Part shown: positions 20,882 through 30,829 of the stretch, piece by piece
Layout of the letters: each line of letters begins with the position of its first letter
How positions within the stretch are numbered: the first letter of the stretch is position 1
DNA from: Vibrio mexicanus
GTDB lineage: Bacteria; Pseudomonadota; Gammaproteobacteria; Enterobacterales; Vibrionaceae
DNA length: 64,000 nt
Direction of reading: 5' to 3'
Assembly: GCF_001012815.1 (NCBI RefSeq)
Contig: NZ_JYJP01000021.1
Span: forward strand, 24,204-88,203
Position numbers and translations under genes: made by a program
The notes under the pieces: generated by a model
What the model was told of the DNA's origin: nothing
Database searches by the model: none
The model's input: only the letters and a program-made list of their open reading frames with translations

Positions 20882-21505
20882 GTGGAGATCCTAACCACAC
20901 TTGTGAGTGGCGATTTTGATGCCATCCAAAGCTCAAAATACTTACTCATTATCTTAACCGTTATCCTTTTTCTCGAATCGGCATTCGTTTTTTTGCCACT
21001 ACCGGGAGACAGCTTGGTTATCTTCGCAGGTGGAATGCTTGCCCTTGGTGTTCTGCCTATCGCTGAAACCATGTTGTATCTTGGCTCAGCAGCTAGCATT
21101 GGTGGATTAATTGCCTACTGGCAAGGCCGATACTTACGGGGCACTCGTTTTCACGATCACCTGGAAGCCATTCTTCCCGAGGGATCCTTAAACAGAGCCA
21201 AGGGGCTCCTGTTGAAATATGGCTTTTTGTCTCTGTTTGTATCTCGATTTATACCATTTGTGCGAGTGCTTACGCCTATGTTGATGGGGGTAAACAAACT
21301 GAGTGCAATCAAAATGTTTTTTTCGAACTTATCGAGCACCCTACTGTGGATGGCAACGCTACTCTTAGTTGGCAAATTCACCATGCTCAACCCAGTGCTT
21401 GAAAGCTATCAAGCAATACTGATCAAGGGACTGATAGGATTCAGCCTTACGCTCATGCTCATTGCAACGTTTGGCATCATCCTCCGCTATATTAATCGAC
21501 GGTAA
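20882..21505 (+). CDS. DedA-family membrane protein
   Basis: A 207-residue inner-membrane protein of the DedA (SNARE-associated/VTT) family. Members act in lipid-carrier flipping and membrane homeostasis. Family marks are FLESAFVFLPLPGDSLVIFAG, the G-x-x-x-x-Y-x-x-G-R-Y segment (GLIAYWQGRYL) and RFIPFVRVLTPMLMGV. The start chosen is GTG 20882, placed 8-9 nt after AAAGGAGA. The frame is open upstream to 20780, but that extension is explained by the overlapping small ORF and encodes a non-DedA-like charged sequence. Several TM helices are predicted by eye. The exact substrate is unknown. Confidence 0.85.
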   Translation: MEILTTLVSGDFDAIQSSKYLLIILTVILFLESAFVFLPLPGDSLVIFAGGMLALGVLPIAETMLYLGSAASIGGLIAYWQGRYLRGTRFHDHLEAILPEGSLNRAKGLLLKYGFLSLFVSRFIPFVRVLTPMLMGVNKLSAIKMFFSNLSSTLLWMATLLLVGKFTMLNPVLESYQAILIKGLIGFSLTLMLIATFGIILRYINRR

Positions 21506-21568
21506 AGGTCTCCATACCTTTGTCATTTTTAAAAGCCACTTTGCAGAAAAGTCACTTTGAGGAAAATG

Positions 21569-22654
21569 ATGAAAATCTCTAAAGACATCCAGATACTCGC
21601 TTTAGGCGTTATCACCGTATTCACTTTCTTATTTAAGGGTAACGAACTACTTACCCATGCACTCACGGCACCCATCGGCATACTCGCGACCCTGTTTCTA
21701 TTAGTGGTCACAATAGTCATGATTTTTGCGGTAGTTAAACACGCCGATGCACTCGCGCACCGACTGGGCGAGCCCTACGGAACCTTAATACTAACTTTAT
21801 CGGTAGTGCTGCTAGAAGTTGCAATGATTTCATCGGTCATGCTAACGGGCTCAGAAAACCCGGTCATGGCGCGAGACACCATGTTTGCGGTAGTCATGGG
21901 GGTAATGAATGGTCTTGTGGGTATCACGCTACTCATCGGCGGGCTTAAGTATCACTCTCAGCCTTACAATGTACACGGATTGAAGGCTTACATTGCTGCA
22001 ATTATTCCAGTGGTCACCATCTGCTTAGTATTACCAAACTTTGTCTCACAAGATACGTCGGGTGGCATGTCAGGCATAATGATGTTTACCCTTATCGCTA
22101 GCTCAATATTGCTTTACAGTGTGTTCCTATTCGTTCAAACCAAGAGCCACACAGATTACTTCATTAACGATGCATGCAATGAGGAAGAAGAGCACCACGA
22201 GACACGATCAAACTGCTACCACGGCGCTTTTCTGGTGCTCAACCTAGCGGTAGTCATTGGCCTTGCAAAAAGCATCGCGATACCGATTGACAGCAGCATC
22301 AGTACCCTTGGCGCTCCGTCGGCACTAGGAGGTTTGATTGTGGCACTCATTATCCTATCGCCAGAAGGGGTGGGAGCGATTAAGGCGGCGTTAAACAACC
22401 AATTACAGCGAGCGATGAACCTCTTCTACGGTTCAGTGTTAGCCACTATATCCCTGACCGTACCCGCGGTACTGCTCATCGGGCTCTACATGAACGAAAC
22501 GGTCATATTGGGCTTAGGCACAGCAGATATGGTACTGCTCACCGCGACGATTCTGGTGTCTATGGTCACCTTCAGCAGCGGGCGAACTAACCCACTTAAT
22601 GGCGTGACGCACTTAGTTCTCTTTATGGCTTACATATTACTGATGTTCGACTAA
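21569..22654 (+). CDS. chaA: Calcium/proton antiporter ChaA
   Basis: A CaCA-superfamily cation/proton antiporter with about ten hydrophobic segments. The two inverted family repeats are recognisable: GTLILTLSVVLLEVAMISSVML (first alpha repeat, with acidic Glu) and ALGGLIVALIILSPEGVGAIK (second, SPEG). ChaA exchanges Ca2+, Na+ or K+ for H+ at the inner membrane under alkaline or salt stress. The length of 361-365 residues is normal. A GAGG site suits ATG 21569 (6 nt spacing) better than the earlier in-frame ATG 21566 or TTG 21557. It starts 63 bp after dedA and is possibly co-transcribed. Confidence 0.9.
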   Translation: MKISKDIQILALGVITVFTFLFKGNELLTHALTAPIGILATLFLLVVTIVMIFAVVKHADALAHRLGEPYGTLILTLSVVLLEVAMISSVMLTGSENPVMARDTMFAVVMGVMNGLVGITLLIGGLKYHSQPYNVHGLKAYIAAIIPVVTICLVLPNFVSQDTSGGMSGIMMFTLIASSILLYSVFLFVQTKSHTDYFINDACNEEEEHHETRSNCYHGAFLVLNLAVVIGLAKSIAIPIDSSISTLGAPSALGGLIVALIILSPEGVGAIKAALNNQLQRAMNLFYGSVLATISLTVPAVLLIGLYMNETVILGLGTADMVLLTATILVSMVTFSSGRTNPLNGVTHLVLFMAYILLMFD

Positions 22655-22710
22655 ACATCTCCTTGCAGCAACCACCGCTGCACAGCCAAAGAATGGTCCA
22701 AGGACAGTAA

Positions 22711-22724
22711 TGACACGGATGTCA
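22711..22724. promoter_or_regulatory. Palindromic candidate operator
   Basis: TGACA-CGGA-TGTCA, a perfect 5-bp inverted repeat with a 4-bp spacer, sits 50 bp before the small ORF at 22775 and after chaA. The regulator is unknown. Confidence 0.35.
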
Positions 22725-22774
22725 CCCCTTTATCAACCAACGCTTATCTTTCTACAATCGATTTAGGAGTCACT

Positions 22775-22867
22775 ATGTTTACTCGTACTATGAACACTCT
22801 ATTTCGCCTCACCATTTTCGGTTCTCTCTTTATTGGGTTTGGCTTGCCTTTTTACGTTTACTTATAG
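22775..22867 (+). CDS. Small membrane protein (30 aa)
   Basis: ATG 22775 is preceded by TTTAGGAGT (AGGAG, 6-7 nt spacing) and opens 30 codons ending TAG at 22865-22867. The product has a basic N-terminus (MFTRTMNTLFR) followed by one hydrophobic span ending in aromatic residues (LPFYVYL), the usual look of short inner-membrane proteins. It is separated from chaA by 120 bp and from the next LysR gene by 132 bp. I do not recognise the family. The good ribosome site is the main support. Confidence 0.55.
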   Translation: MFTRTMNTLFRLTIFGSLFIGFGLPFYVYL

Positions 22868-22999
22868 GCCCCTAAGTCGCTGGACGGTCTCATAATCTGG
22901 CTTATCCTCATAAACCATAAAGATTGATATAGATTATTTTGTCATCAAGCCTTTATACTTCTTATTAGCTTTTACTTTTAATTCAATGGACACAAGTAA

Positions 23000-23920
23000 A
23001 TGGCAAAAGACCTTTTTTCAAAATTAGATCTCAACCTACTACGTACCTTCTTGGTTTTAAATCAGGAGCGTAATATGCGCAAGGCAGCTGAGCGGCTGTA
23101 TATCTCTCAACCTGCGGTCAGTAAAGCGCTCCAACGTTTAAGAGACTCTTTCGATGATGAGCTATTTGTTAAAACCTATCATGGTTTGAAGGCCACTGAG
23201 CTAGCAGAGGAGCTTGCTGAATCTCTAGAGCCAGTGATGACGGATCTTGCTCATGTGGTGAACTACTCCGGCGGGTTTGATCCAAGTGAAATAGATAGAA
23301 CGCTGCGCATCGCTGTGTCACCTTTTTTACTCAAAGGTATTGCTCAACGCTTGTTTACTTTGATTAGAGAAGAAGCGCCAAACGCCCAAATCCAGTTTCT
23401 CAATTGGGGCAAATCGGCAGTGAAAGACATTGTAAACGGGAAAATTCACCTTGGTCTCAATTACACGATTGATCATCTGCCCAAAGAGCTCCTACACAAA
23501 ACAATTGGACAGGACACATTCAAAGCCTATGTGAGGGAAGGTCACCCCTACAGAGAGCCCTCTGTCAGAGTTGAAGATGGACATTTGTTCGAGTTCTCTA
23601 CGTTGATCTCAGCAGATTGGAACTACAAACAATCTGTTGCTGAAAAGCTACTCCACATACACGGTCACGAAGCAAAGGTAGGCTTTCGATCAGAACTCCC
23701 ATCAGCGGTGATCGACATCACTAAAAGCACAGACATGTTGTTTCTTGGCTCCCGTTACTTAAGCCTTGATACTGATACTGGTCTAAGATCATTGGATATC
23801 TATTTTGGCGACACACCACTCAATACCGATATCAACGCCTACTACCACGATAAGTATAAGGCGAGCCAAACGATACTTTGGTTAAAGAAAAAGGTGGCGG
23901 AAGCACTTGCCCATAAATGA
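23000..23920 (+). CDS. LysR-family transcription regulator
   Basis: A 306-residue LysR protein. The N-terminal HTH (about 10-70) carries the typical AAERLYISQPAVSKALQRLRDSFDDELFVK. The two-lobed effector domain follows (about 95-300), with FLNWGKSAVKDIVNGKIHLGLNY resembling LeuO/NodD-type members. The target is not evident: an SDR and an MFS gene follow on the same strand (120 bp and 1 kb downstream) and could be regulated by it. ATG 23000 is the only start compatible with the HTH. No defects were seen. Confidence 0.88.
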   Translation: MAKDLFSKLDLNLLRTFLVLNQERNMRKAAERLYISQPAVSKALQRLRDSFDDELFVKTYHGLKATELAEELAESLEPVMTDLAHVVNYSGGFDPSEIDRTLRIAVSPFLLKGIAQRLFTLIREEAPNAQIQFLNWGKSAVKDIVNGKIHLGLNYTIDHLPKELLHKTIGQDTFKAYVREGHPYREPSVRVEDGHLFEFSTLISADWNYKQSVAEKLLHIHGHEAKVGFRSELPSAVIDITKSTDMLFLGSRYLSLDTDTGLRSLDIYFGDTPLNTDINAYYHDKYKASQTILWLKKKVAEALAHK

Positions 23921-24040
23921 TTCATTGATGTCGTGAGGTTGATTATCAACGATATAGAAAAACTATTTGTCGAATAAGCCGTATTATCTTCAATCAATTA
24001 CGCGTATATGCTGTTCACTCAATGAATGAGAGGAATGATA

Positions 24041-24838
24041 ATGAGCAAGACCATCTTACTAACTGGTGCCACTGACGGCATCGGCTTTGTTACCGCTGCC
24101 GAGCTAGTCCAGCAAGGGCATACCCTGCTCATTCACGGGCGCAATCAGCAAAAGCTCGACGATACCGTCTCTCGTTTAAAAGAAAAAACACCCGATGCTA
24201 ACATTGAAACCTATTTGGCTGACATGGCTGACCTATCCCATGTCAGAGCCATGGCAGCTGCTGTAAAGAACAAACATCCACGCCTTGATGTTTTAATAAA
24301 CAATGCAGGCGTATTTCGCGTGCCGATCACTCGAACTCCTGATGGACTCGATATCCGTTTTGTAGTCAACACACTCGCACCTTTCCTTCTAACTAGAGCA
24401 CTGTTAGAAATCATGGATACAGGCTCGCGTGTCATTAACCTATCCTCTGCCGCACAAGCTCCGGTATCCATTGAAGCACTTAAAGGCAACCAATTATTGG
24501 ACGATGGTCAGGCTTATGCTCAGAGTAAACTTGCGATTACCATGTGGTCGCGTCAAATGGGACATGATTTAAAAGGAACAGGGCCACTGGTTATGTCGGT
24601 CAACCCAGCGTCTTTTTTAGGGAGTAAAATGGTAAAAGAGGCCTACGGAATGGCAGGTAACGATCTCTCCATCGGTGCAGATATCTTAGTACGACTAGCT
24701 CTGTCTGATGAGTTCGCCAATAATCACGGCGACTACTTTGATAACGACGCGGGTGTTCTGAGCGATCCACACACTGACGCACTGGATGAAGCGAAAGTGG
24801 CTAAGGTTGTTGATACGATCAAAGCTTTGGCCCAATAG
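24041..24838 (+). CDS. SDR-family oxidoreductase
   Basis: A 265-residue classical short-chain dehydrogenase/reductase. The NAD(P)-binding loop TGATDGIG (8-15), NNAG, and the catalytic Ser region (INLSSAAQAP) with YAQSK (Y-x-x-x-K) are all present. It resembles the retinol-dehydrogenase/WWOX-like SDR branch in overall sequence. The substrate is unknown. ATG 24041, preceded by GAGAGGA at 6-7 nt, is chosen over the open frame from 24026. It is a single gene between the LysR gene and an MFS gene. Confidence 0.88.
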   Translation: MSKTILLTGATDGIGFVTAAELVQQGHTLLIHGRNQQKLDDTVSRLKEKTPDANIETYLADMADLSHVRAMAAAVKNKHPRLDVLINNAGVFRVPITRTPDGLDIRFVVNTLAPFLLTRALLEIMDTGSRVINLSSAAQAPVSIEALKGNQLLDDGQAYAQSKLAITMWSRQMGHDLKGTGPLVMSVNPASFLGSKMVKEAYGMAGNDLSIGADILVRLALSDEFANNHGDYFDNDAGVLSDPHTDALDEAKVAKVVDTIKALAQ

Positions 24839-24972
24839 GTGGTGCTTATGCTTAATGCTTAGACTACAAACGTTTAAATCAATGCCGTCCTTGGTCAATT
24901 AATCCTGCTTATTCCCTAACCGAAAGGATTGATGTAAGTTGTAAAACAGGCATTAAGTGATAGGGATTATTT

Positions 24973-26058
24973 ATGTTTTATTTCCAAAGTTGGTTAGTTG
25001 CAAGTATTAAGCTTGCGGTTGCCGCTTCTGTATTTTCTATCCTTCCCCTGTACTTAACGTCGTTGTCTGATTACCTGACGCTGTCAAAAATGCAACTTAA
25101 CAGCGTCGCAACCGCAGAGCTTATGGGCTTCGCACTTGCTTGTGCAGTTAACTATCATGCGATCAAGCACGGCGTTCGTAGCAACGATAATCTGGCATTA
25201 CTAAGCTTGTGCATTTGCAATTTACTCAGTGCCATGACCGCTGACTTCACCTTATTTTTCATGATCCGTACGATTGCCGGGGTGTTAGCGGGCCTAGTGG
25301 TGGTTCGCGCTTACGAAGTACTTAGCAATCAAGAAAATACTGATGCCGCTTTCGGTAAGGCCATCGCGATTCAAATGTTGTTCACCGCTGCGCTGTTTTT
25401 GATTCTGCCTTATTGGGTTCAAACCTATGGCCCGAGATCTATCTTATATGTCCTTAGCGCATTGGCGGCAGCTTGTTTATTACTCCCTCCTTTAAAAGCA
25501 GTAAAGGCAAGCGATTTTCAGCTATCTGAGCCGCTTGATTACTCGCTGATTTTTATCAGCTTAGGGGCGGTTGCCATGATCATGATGACCCACTCTGCAG
25601 TGTGGTCGACGCTCGGTTTCCATGCCAATGCACACGAAATCACTATGGAACAGCAAGGATATCTGTTTTCTATTGGTACCCTATTTAGCGTATTTGGGGC
25701 CATGTTGGCCACCCTTGACTGGGTACATGAAAAAAAGTCCAAGCTACTACCCATGGCTATCGGCCTACAATGTTTAATGGTTGGAGTGATCATTGCGGAT
25801 GAATCAACAAATCGCTTTGTTGCCGCCACCTTCTTTTTCCAACTGCTTTGGAACTTCATGTTACCGCTAGTCCTTGGTTCCATTGCGTCGGGTAAACAGG
25901 CTCGAGTCATCATTGGCTTTGTTTTAGTGGCTCAAACCTTTGGCGCAGCACTAGGGCCAATGGTATTGATTTCGGGTTGGGTTCTACCGGAGGTCATTGT
26001 GATGTTGTTTATCACCTACTGGATGACGGCCTCTTTGATTAAGTCCAGTCAAACATAG
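24973..26058 (+). CDS. MFS transporter
   Basis: A 361-residue integral membrane protein with some 10-12 hydrophobic segments and a typical MFS layout: a first bundle, a central charged loop near residue 180-190 (PPLKAVKASDFQ), and a second bundle. A motif like R-T-I-A-G-V-L-A-G (about 100) matches the conserved MFS helix 4 region. The length is slightly short for a 12-TM member (usually 380-420). The substrate cannot be read from sequence. It follows the SDR gene by 134 bp. No frameshift was found. Confidence 0.75.
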   Translation: MFYFQSWLVASIKLAVAASVFSILPLYLTSLSDYLTLSKMQLNSVATAELMGFALACAVNYHAIKHGVRSNDNLALLSLCICNLLSAMTADFTLFFMIRTIAGVLAGLVVVRAYEVLSNQENTDAAFGKAIAIQMLFTAALFLILPYWVQTYGPRSILYVLSALAAACLLLPPLKAVKASDFQLSEPLDYSLIFISLGAVAMIMMTHSAVWSTLGFHANAHEITMEQQGYLFSIGTLFSVFGAMLATLDWVHEKKSKLLPMAIGLQCLMVGVIIADESTNRFVAATFFFQLLWNFMLPLVLGSIASGKQARVIIGFVLVAQTFGAALGPMVLISGWVLPEVIVMLFITYWMTASLIKSSQT

Positions 26059-26292
26059 AGGCATACGAACACAAAGTGGGTAAGCTCATTCTCCCTCTCA
26101 GTTGCCTCCCTCGGCTAGAACCTCTTACCTAAGCTACAGTTAACGGCACATCGATATTGGTAGCCTGACTGGAAAACCCAAACGTTTCACAACCTCGTTT
26201 TGTTTAAATTCCTAAGGTCATGCTTCACTATACATACATTGACTCTTGATCCATTAATTTGAGAACCGCCTCTGCTCGAAAGATCGTATTCC

Positions 26293-27962
26293 TCAAGAAT
26301 GGCTTTTTACCTCTGTATACAAATGAACATCCTGCTGAGGAAATGGTATAGAAATACCCTCTTTATCAAAACGAACTTTCACTTGCTTCGTTATATCCCA
26401 GTAAACATCCCAATAATCTTCTGTGTCTACCCATGGTCTTACAATGAAATCAACGGACGATGTGTTCAACGTATGTACTTTAACAATAGGTTCAGGTGTC
26501 TCATGAACTGACGGGTGCGCTTGAACGATATCCTTCAGAACTGCTTCTGCATGGTCAATATCATCGCCATAACCAATCCCAAAGACCATATCTACACGTC
26601 TAGACCTTTCATGAGTCACATTCTTAATAACATCACCCCAAATTTTACCATTGGGAACAATAATGACTTGGTTATCAAAGGTACGAATCGTTGTACTCAC
26701 GAGGCTCATGTGGCTTACCTTGCCGTCCACGCCACCAGCGAAAACAAAGTCGCCGACATCAAACGGTCGATAGATTAGGAGCATCATGCCAGCAGCAAAA
26801 TTGGACAACGTATCTTGTAAAGCAAAACCGACAATGACACCTGCAACACCAAAGCCTGTAAGGATAGGCGCTAGATTGAGCCCTACTTGAGACAACCCAA
26901 CTAAAATACCTACAACCCAGACAGCATTTCCCGAAACAGAAATAAAGAAATGCTGCATCAAATGAGACAAGTTAAGGTTTTGGCTTTTTACTGCTTTTGC
27001 CACGACCTTGCGAACAACTTTGACCGCTGAACGTGTAATCAATATAACGATGAAAAATACGCCAAGCTTAAACAACTGGTGGGGGCTTGCTCTACCAACC
27101 ATTGAATAGCTTGTTCTGACCAATGGGCAAGTAATTCCAGTAACACTTGGCCTTCAAATATTTCGTGAGTAATGTTCCCAGATACTTCAAAAAGTTGTTT
27201 TTTGTAGATCGCTGTTTCTATATCGAGATTATCGGCTATGGTCACAAGGTAACGTAATCCTTCTAACTCGATCGAGAGCCGTTTATCAAGAATGATATCG
27301 TGCAACTGATGTCGTGTTTGTTCAGAATCGTTCTCATTAAGTAATTGAAAGGACGAGCTTGAAATCTGATTGCTATAATAATCAATAGCAGCAGATGCTA
27401 ATTTTAACTGCTTCTCAACGTTATCTTGTAAGCGTAATTCTCCCACTTCGTCTTTTACACCTAACTGTTCAAGCCATTTGAAGTTGGTCAATCTTGCTTC
27501 ATATACCCAGCCAAGATGGTCTTGCACCTCTTTGTAATCTTTTAACACCAATAATTTGGATTCTTCTGCTGCAGCCTCAAAACCTTTATTAAGGTCTGAA
27601 AGTCGCTCAATCAAGTACTCTTCCGCATCTAAAGTGTACAGTTGCTGCTGCCTTACTAAGGAGACTAGTTCTTTTTCAAATAACGACCGTTTCTTCATAA
27701 GACGCGCCAGAACAACCCTTAGTTCTTTGTTCTTATTAAAGATACTGAACTGAATCACATCTCTTTGCTCACCCTCAATACGGTTCAATGATTGTGATAG
27801 TTCTGATATTTCCTGGCTAATCGCTTCTATTTGGTCATTATAAATTTCATTCTTGCTATTTGTTTCTTCTGCCGTGATTAAACTCGACCACAAAGCCGTA
27901 AGCAGGAAACTGATGAACAATAATGATTTTGCGTAGATAGCCTTTTTATTTTCAAACAACAT
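26293..27962 (-). pseudogene. MscS-type mechanosensitive channel with periplasmic coiled-coil N-terminus; one-base frameshift
   Basis: A repaired length of about 556 residues. A signal peptide (LLFISFLLTALWSSLITA) leads a helical, coiled-coil-rich periplasmic region (about 30-280), then TM segments and the MscS core (GFGVAGVIVGFALQDTLSNFAAGMMLLI pore helix, PFDVGDFV, and VPNGKIWGD of the beta domain). Osmotic release is the family role. The frame breaks in a run of five G at 27081-27085 (plus strand). One more base yields EQAPHQLFKLGVFF. The two halves otherwise fit without loss, so an under-called homopolymer is the simplest reading. It is not clearly co-transcribed with its neighbours. Confidence 0.85.
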
Positions 27963-28066
27963 TACACATACCTGATACTAATCTAATTATTCTATGACCT
28001 TGTGGTAATTCTAAATCCCGCTATAACACCCACACGAATGCATCCCTTCAAGTTTGAACACCTTCC

Positions 28067-28638
28067 CTAGAAACGTTTGCCTAAGCTAAAACTGAATGGC
28101 ACATCAATACCAGGATTAGGCAAAAACATATCCGCATTCGATAGGTGACGCCAAGACCAACTCACTTCCCATTCCTTGTTTTCACCCAGATAAGCACCAA
28201 TCGTAATGTAGTCGTTAAACAGAAAGTGCGAGCCTTGTTCTTGATAACCGAGCTGATTTCCTGTCATGAGAGAAGGGCCTGCAGCTACGCCAATGTAGGT
28301 TTGAAAGCTTTCGTTTGGCTCGAAGTTATAGCGAATACTCGGTAATACCGTCACAACATGCAGCTCGCTGTTTTGTTCAATATTGGTAGTCAAAAAGCTG
28401 TAACCCACCCCATTCGAAATTCTACATTTGGGTTAGACTCGAATTGCTTCGAATGGAATGTGTAGTTAATATCGAGATTGCTATTCTTCTGAACATCAAC
28501 GTATTTACCCGCCTGTGGACCATGTCCAATTCCTATATTCAGCTGACGCAAATCGTCTGACGCATTAACCTTGGATGCGAAGATACTAAACAGAAGTACG
28601 GACATAGCGTAGTAGGTGCACTCTTTAAGGGTTGTCAT
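28067..28638 (-). pseudogene. PagL-type lipid A 3-O-deacylase (acyloxyacyl hydrolase); one-base frameshift
   Basis: About 190 residues when repaired, with a signal peptide (MTTLKECTYYAMSVLLFSIF). The end has WRHLSNADMFLPNPGIDVPF, the PagL catalytic His-Ser pair followed by Asn, and the sequence closes in FSFSLGKRF, an outer-membrane barrel terminus. PagL removes a 3-linked acyl chain from lipid A at the outer membrane. The frame breaks in CCCC at 28408-28411; one more base gives R-M-G-V-G-Y-S-F. ATG 28638 is preceded by AAGGA and starts the signal peptide; the longer frame to 28671 is not needed. Confidence 0.82.
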
Positions 28639-28806
28639 GATAAGTTCCTTAACATTGACTCTCGAACCCATGCACGTTCTTCAGGCGATGCGAACTGCCC
28701 TTAAAGCCATAAGCTAAGGTGATGCAGGGTTCAAAAAGGAAGTGGTTCCCCCTCCGAACGAAACCAGGATTTGGTTCACTTATAGAGGGGAATTGCTTAG
28801 AGAGGT

Positions 28807-30116
28807 TTATACTTTTTCGTTTTTCAGCAGGTCGTTAATTTTATCTACCATATCTAACAGGGCGTGTGCGTGGTTCTGAGTGACTGCCCCGCCTTCTGTA
28901 TCAATCGAAGACATTTGGATGATAGTGACACCTGTGTCCTTGTTGCTGTAGAAGATCTGGCCACCGTAACCCATGTGTGCGAATCCGCCTTCGCCATTGA
29001 ACACCATTTGGTGGCTGTATTTCCAATCAGACTCTGTACCAAACTGGTAGTTCGTTGCTTCTGAATCACCGTCGACCACATTTGCTATATAGCCTTTTGG
29101 AAGAATTCGCTTGCCGTTTATCGCGACACCGTCATTACCAATCGTTGAATAGATCTTCGCTGCGTCTCGCGCAGTAAAAGCAAGGTAACCCGATGCGTGG
29201 CCAAAGCCAGTTTGATCATTCAAGCCAATACCGTTGTGCTCAGCACCAACATGCTTATATAGGTAGTAGCTCACCGCCGAGTTGTAGTTCATTCCGGTGA
29301 CCTCTTCAACAACCCAGCCCAGTACAGATGTCACTGCCGAGTTGTAGTGCGTCATATTACGTGGGTTGTTATGCGGGTCGTCAGATTTCAAGTCAGCCAA
29401 GAATCCGCGTGCGCCTCGTGGGTCTTTTTCACAGCCTTCACCCCAACACTCTGCAATGAAAATACGCTGACCTTCTGAGTTCGGATCTTGATAGTCTTCA
29501 CTAAAGTGCATTGGGACGTCCATATTCAACGCTTGATGCACAGTCACACCATCAAACGCGCTACCTAACTCAGGAATGATGTCTTTGATCTTAGTTTTGA
29601 GTTTCAACTTACCTTCTTCAATTAAGTTCATGATCACCATAGCAACCATAGTTTTACTAGAGCTCATCATCGTGTGTTGATCGTCTGGGCCTAATTGACG
29701 TGGATAGGCTTCAAACACAATTTTGCCATCTTTCATGACCAACAATGCATCTGCACGTGTGTGGTACATGTAATCAGAAAGGTTGAGCTCTGGTAAATCA
29801 CTCCACGGTTTGATGCGGAAGTCTTTAAGTAGCTCTTCGCCATTCTCAACGGTTTCTAACTCGACAGGCGCACCAAGCCTTTACTGATATACGCTGGATA
29901 TGGGTGCACCTTATCAAAGTTCGCGTAGGTGTAATGTCTGTTCTCTGGGTTGTCCCATTGTGCTGTCGTAATCGACTCTGCGTCGTAGTTAAGTACCGGC
30001 TGAGAAGCAGGTGCATCCTGTAATGGACCTGCTACTGAATCTGGGCCTAAGTTATCCGCGCTTACAGAAAGACTACAAGTTAGTGCTAATGCCATTGCTA
30101 ATACTGTCTTTTTCAT
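28807..30116 (-). pseudogene. Secreted serine hydrolase, class C beta-lactamase-like; one-base frameshift
   Basis: About 436 residues when repaired, with signal peptide MKKTVLAMALALTCSLSVSA. The beta-lactamase/esterase fold is shown by S-S-S-K (S-x-x-K nucleophile, in HTMMSSSKTMVAM), THYNSAVTSVLGWVVE (YxN-like) and late GEGGFAHMGYGGQIFY, which fits the third family motif. Homologues include beta-lactamase-related and 6-aminohexanoate-dimer-hydrolase-like esterases. The actual substrate is unknown and it is not proposed as an antibiotic resistance gene. The frame breaks at 29873-29874; one base restores KGLGAPVELETVENGEE. Confidence 0.82.
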
Positions 30117-30245
30117 AATGTTCTCTCCACTATTGAGTGATTTAATCTGTACTACTGAGTTGATGGGGTTATATTAAGTCGTGAACGATTACGAAATCTG
30201 AAAAGGACAATTAGGTCTTTTCATTAAATGGAATGGAGACACATC

Positions 30246-30662
30246 ATGGCTGAGTTTGAAACACAAGGCTTTGAATTTTATGGAGAGTCTGAACAAGTTT
30301 TTCGGATGATGCTCATAGAAAGAATTGAAACCTTCATGGCACACGGAAAACTCAGCAAAAACACGTTAGCTGAAAAAGCTCATATTGCGAAAACGGCCTT
30401 TTATCAAAAGATGGATCGTGAAGCGACAAGTCAGTTCACTGTGATCGATCTTTTTCGCATTGCCAAAGTACTGGATGTTTCCATACTGCAATTAATGCCT
30501 GTTGATGAGATAGACCGTAAGCACGGTGGACAACTTCCAATTCCAGCTAGCTCTCTTCATTTTCTCGATCAAATGCTAGCAGCTCCTAAAGAAGAAATAG
30601 AATTAATGAGCAAACTTTACAACGTCTACTGTGAGCACAAAGACGAAAATAAGTCAGATTAA
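30246..30662 (+). CDS. Cro/CI-type HTH transcription regulator
   Basis: A 138-residue protein. The central helix-turn-helix is seen in LSKNTLAEKAHIAKTAFYQKMDRE, followed by FRIAKVLDVSILQLMP, as in XRE-type regulators. The C-terminal tail (LDQMLAAPKEEIELMSKLYNVY) may mediate dimerisation. ATG 30246 is chosen because GGAG lies about 8 nt before it. It is divergent from the serine-hydrolase gene (129 bp) and ahead of the RND pump gene; either could be its target. The specific family name is not known to me. Confidence 0.75.
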   Translation: MAEFETQGFEFYGESEQVFRMMLIERIETFMAHGKLSKNTLAEKAHIAKTAFYQKMDREATSQFTVIDLFRIAKVLDVSILQLMPVDEIDRKHGGQLPIPASSLHFLDQMLAAPKEEIELMSKLYNVYCEHKDENKSD

Positions 30663-30829
30663 TTAAGCTATTAACGCGAGCCTCATTGACTTACTTTTCT
30701 CTATCTATGCTGGGTACTTTTTCTACCTCCTAGCATCTATTCGTTCTCTCTATAGCTCCTACATTGTTGCTAATTCGACCTTTGAGTATGGTGCGGGTAA
30801 CCACCCTCCACATCCATCAGAGGTCCATT

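Noticed and set aside
28807..30116. Antibiotic-resistance beta-lactamase
   Set aside because: It has the S-x-x-K fold motif but the overall sequence looks like the esterase/6-aminohexanoate-hydrolase branch.
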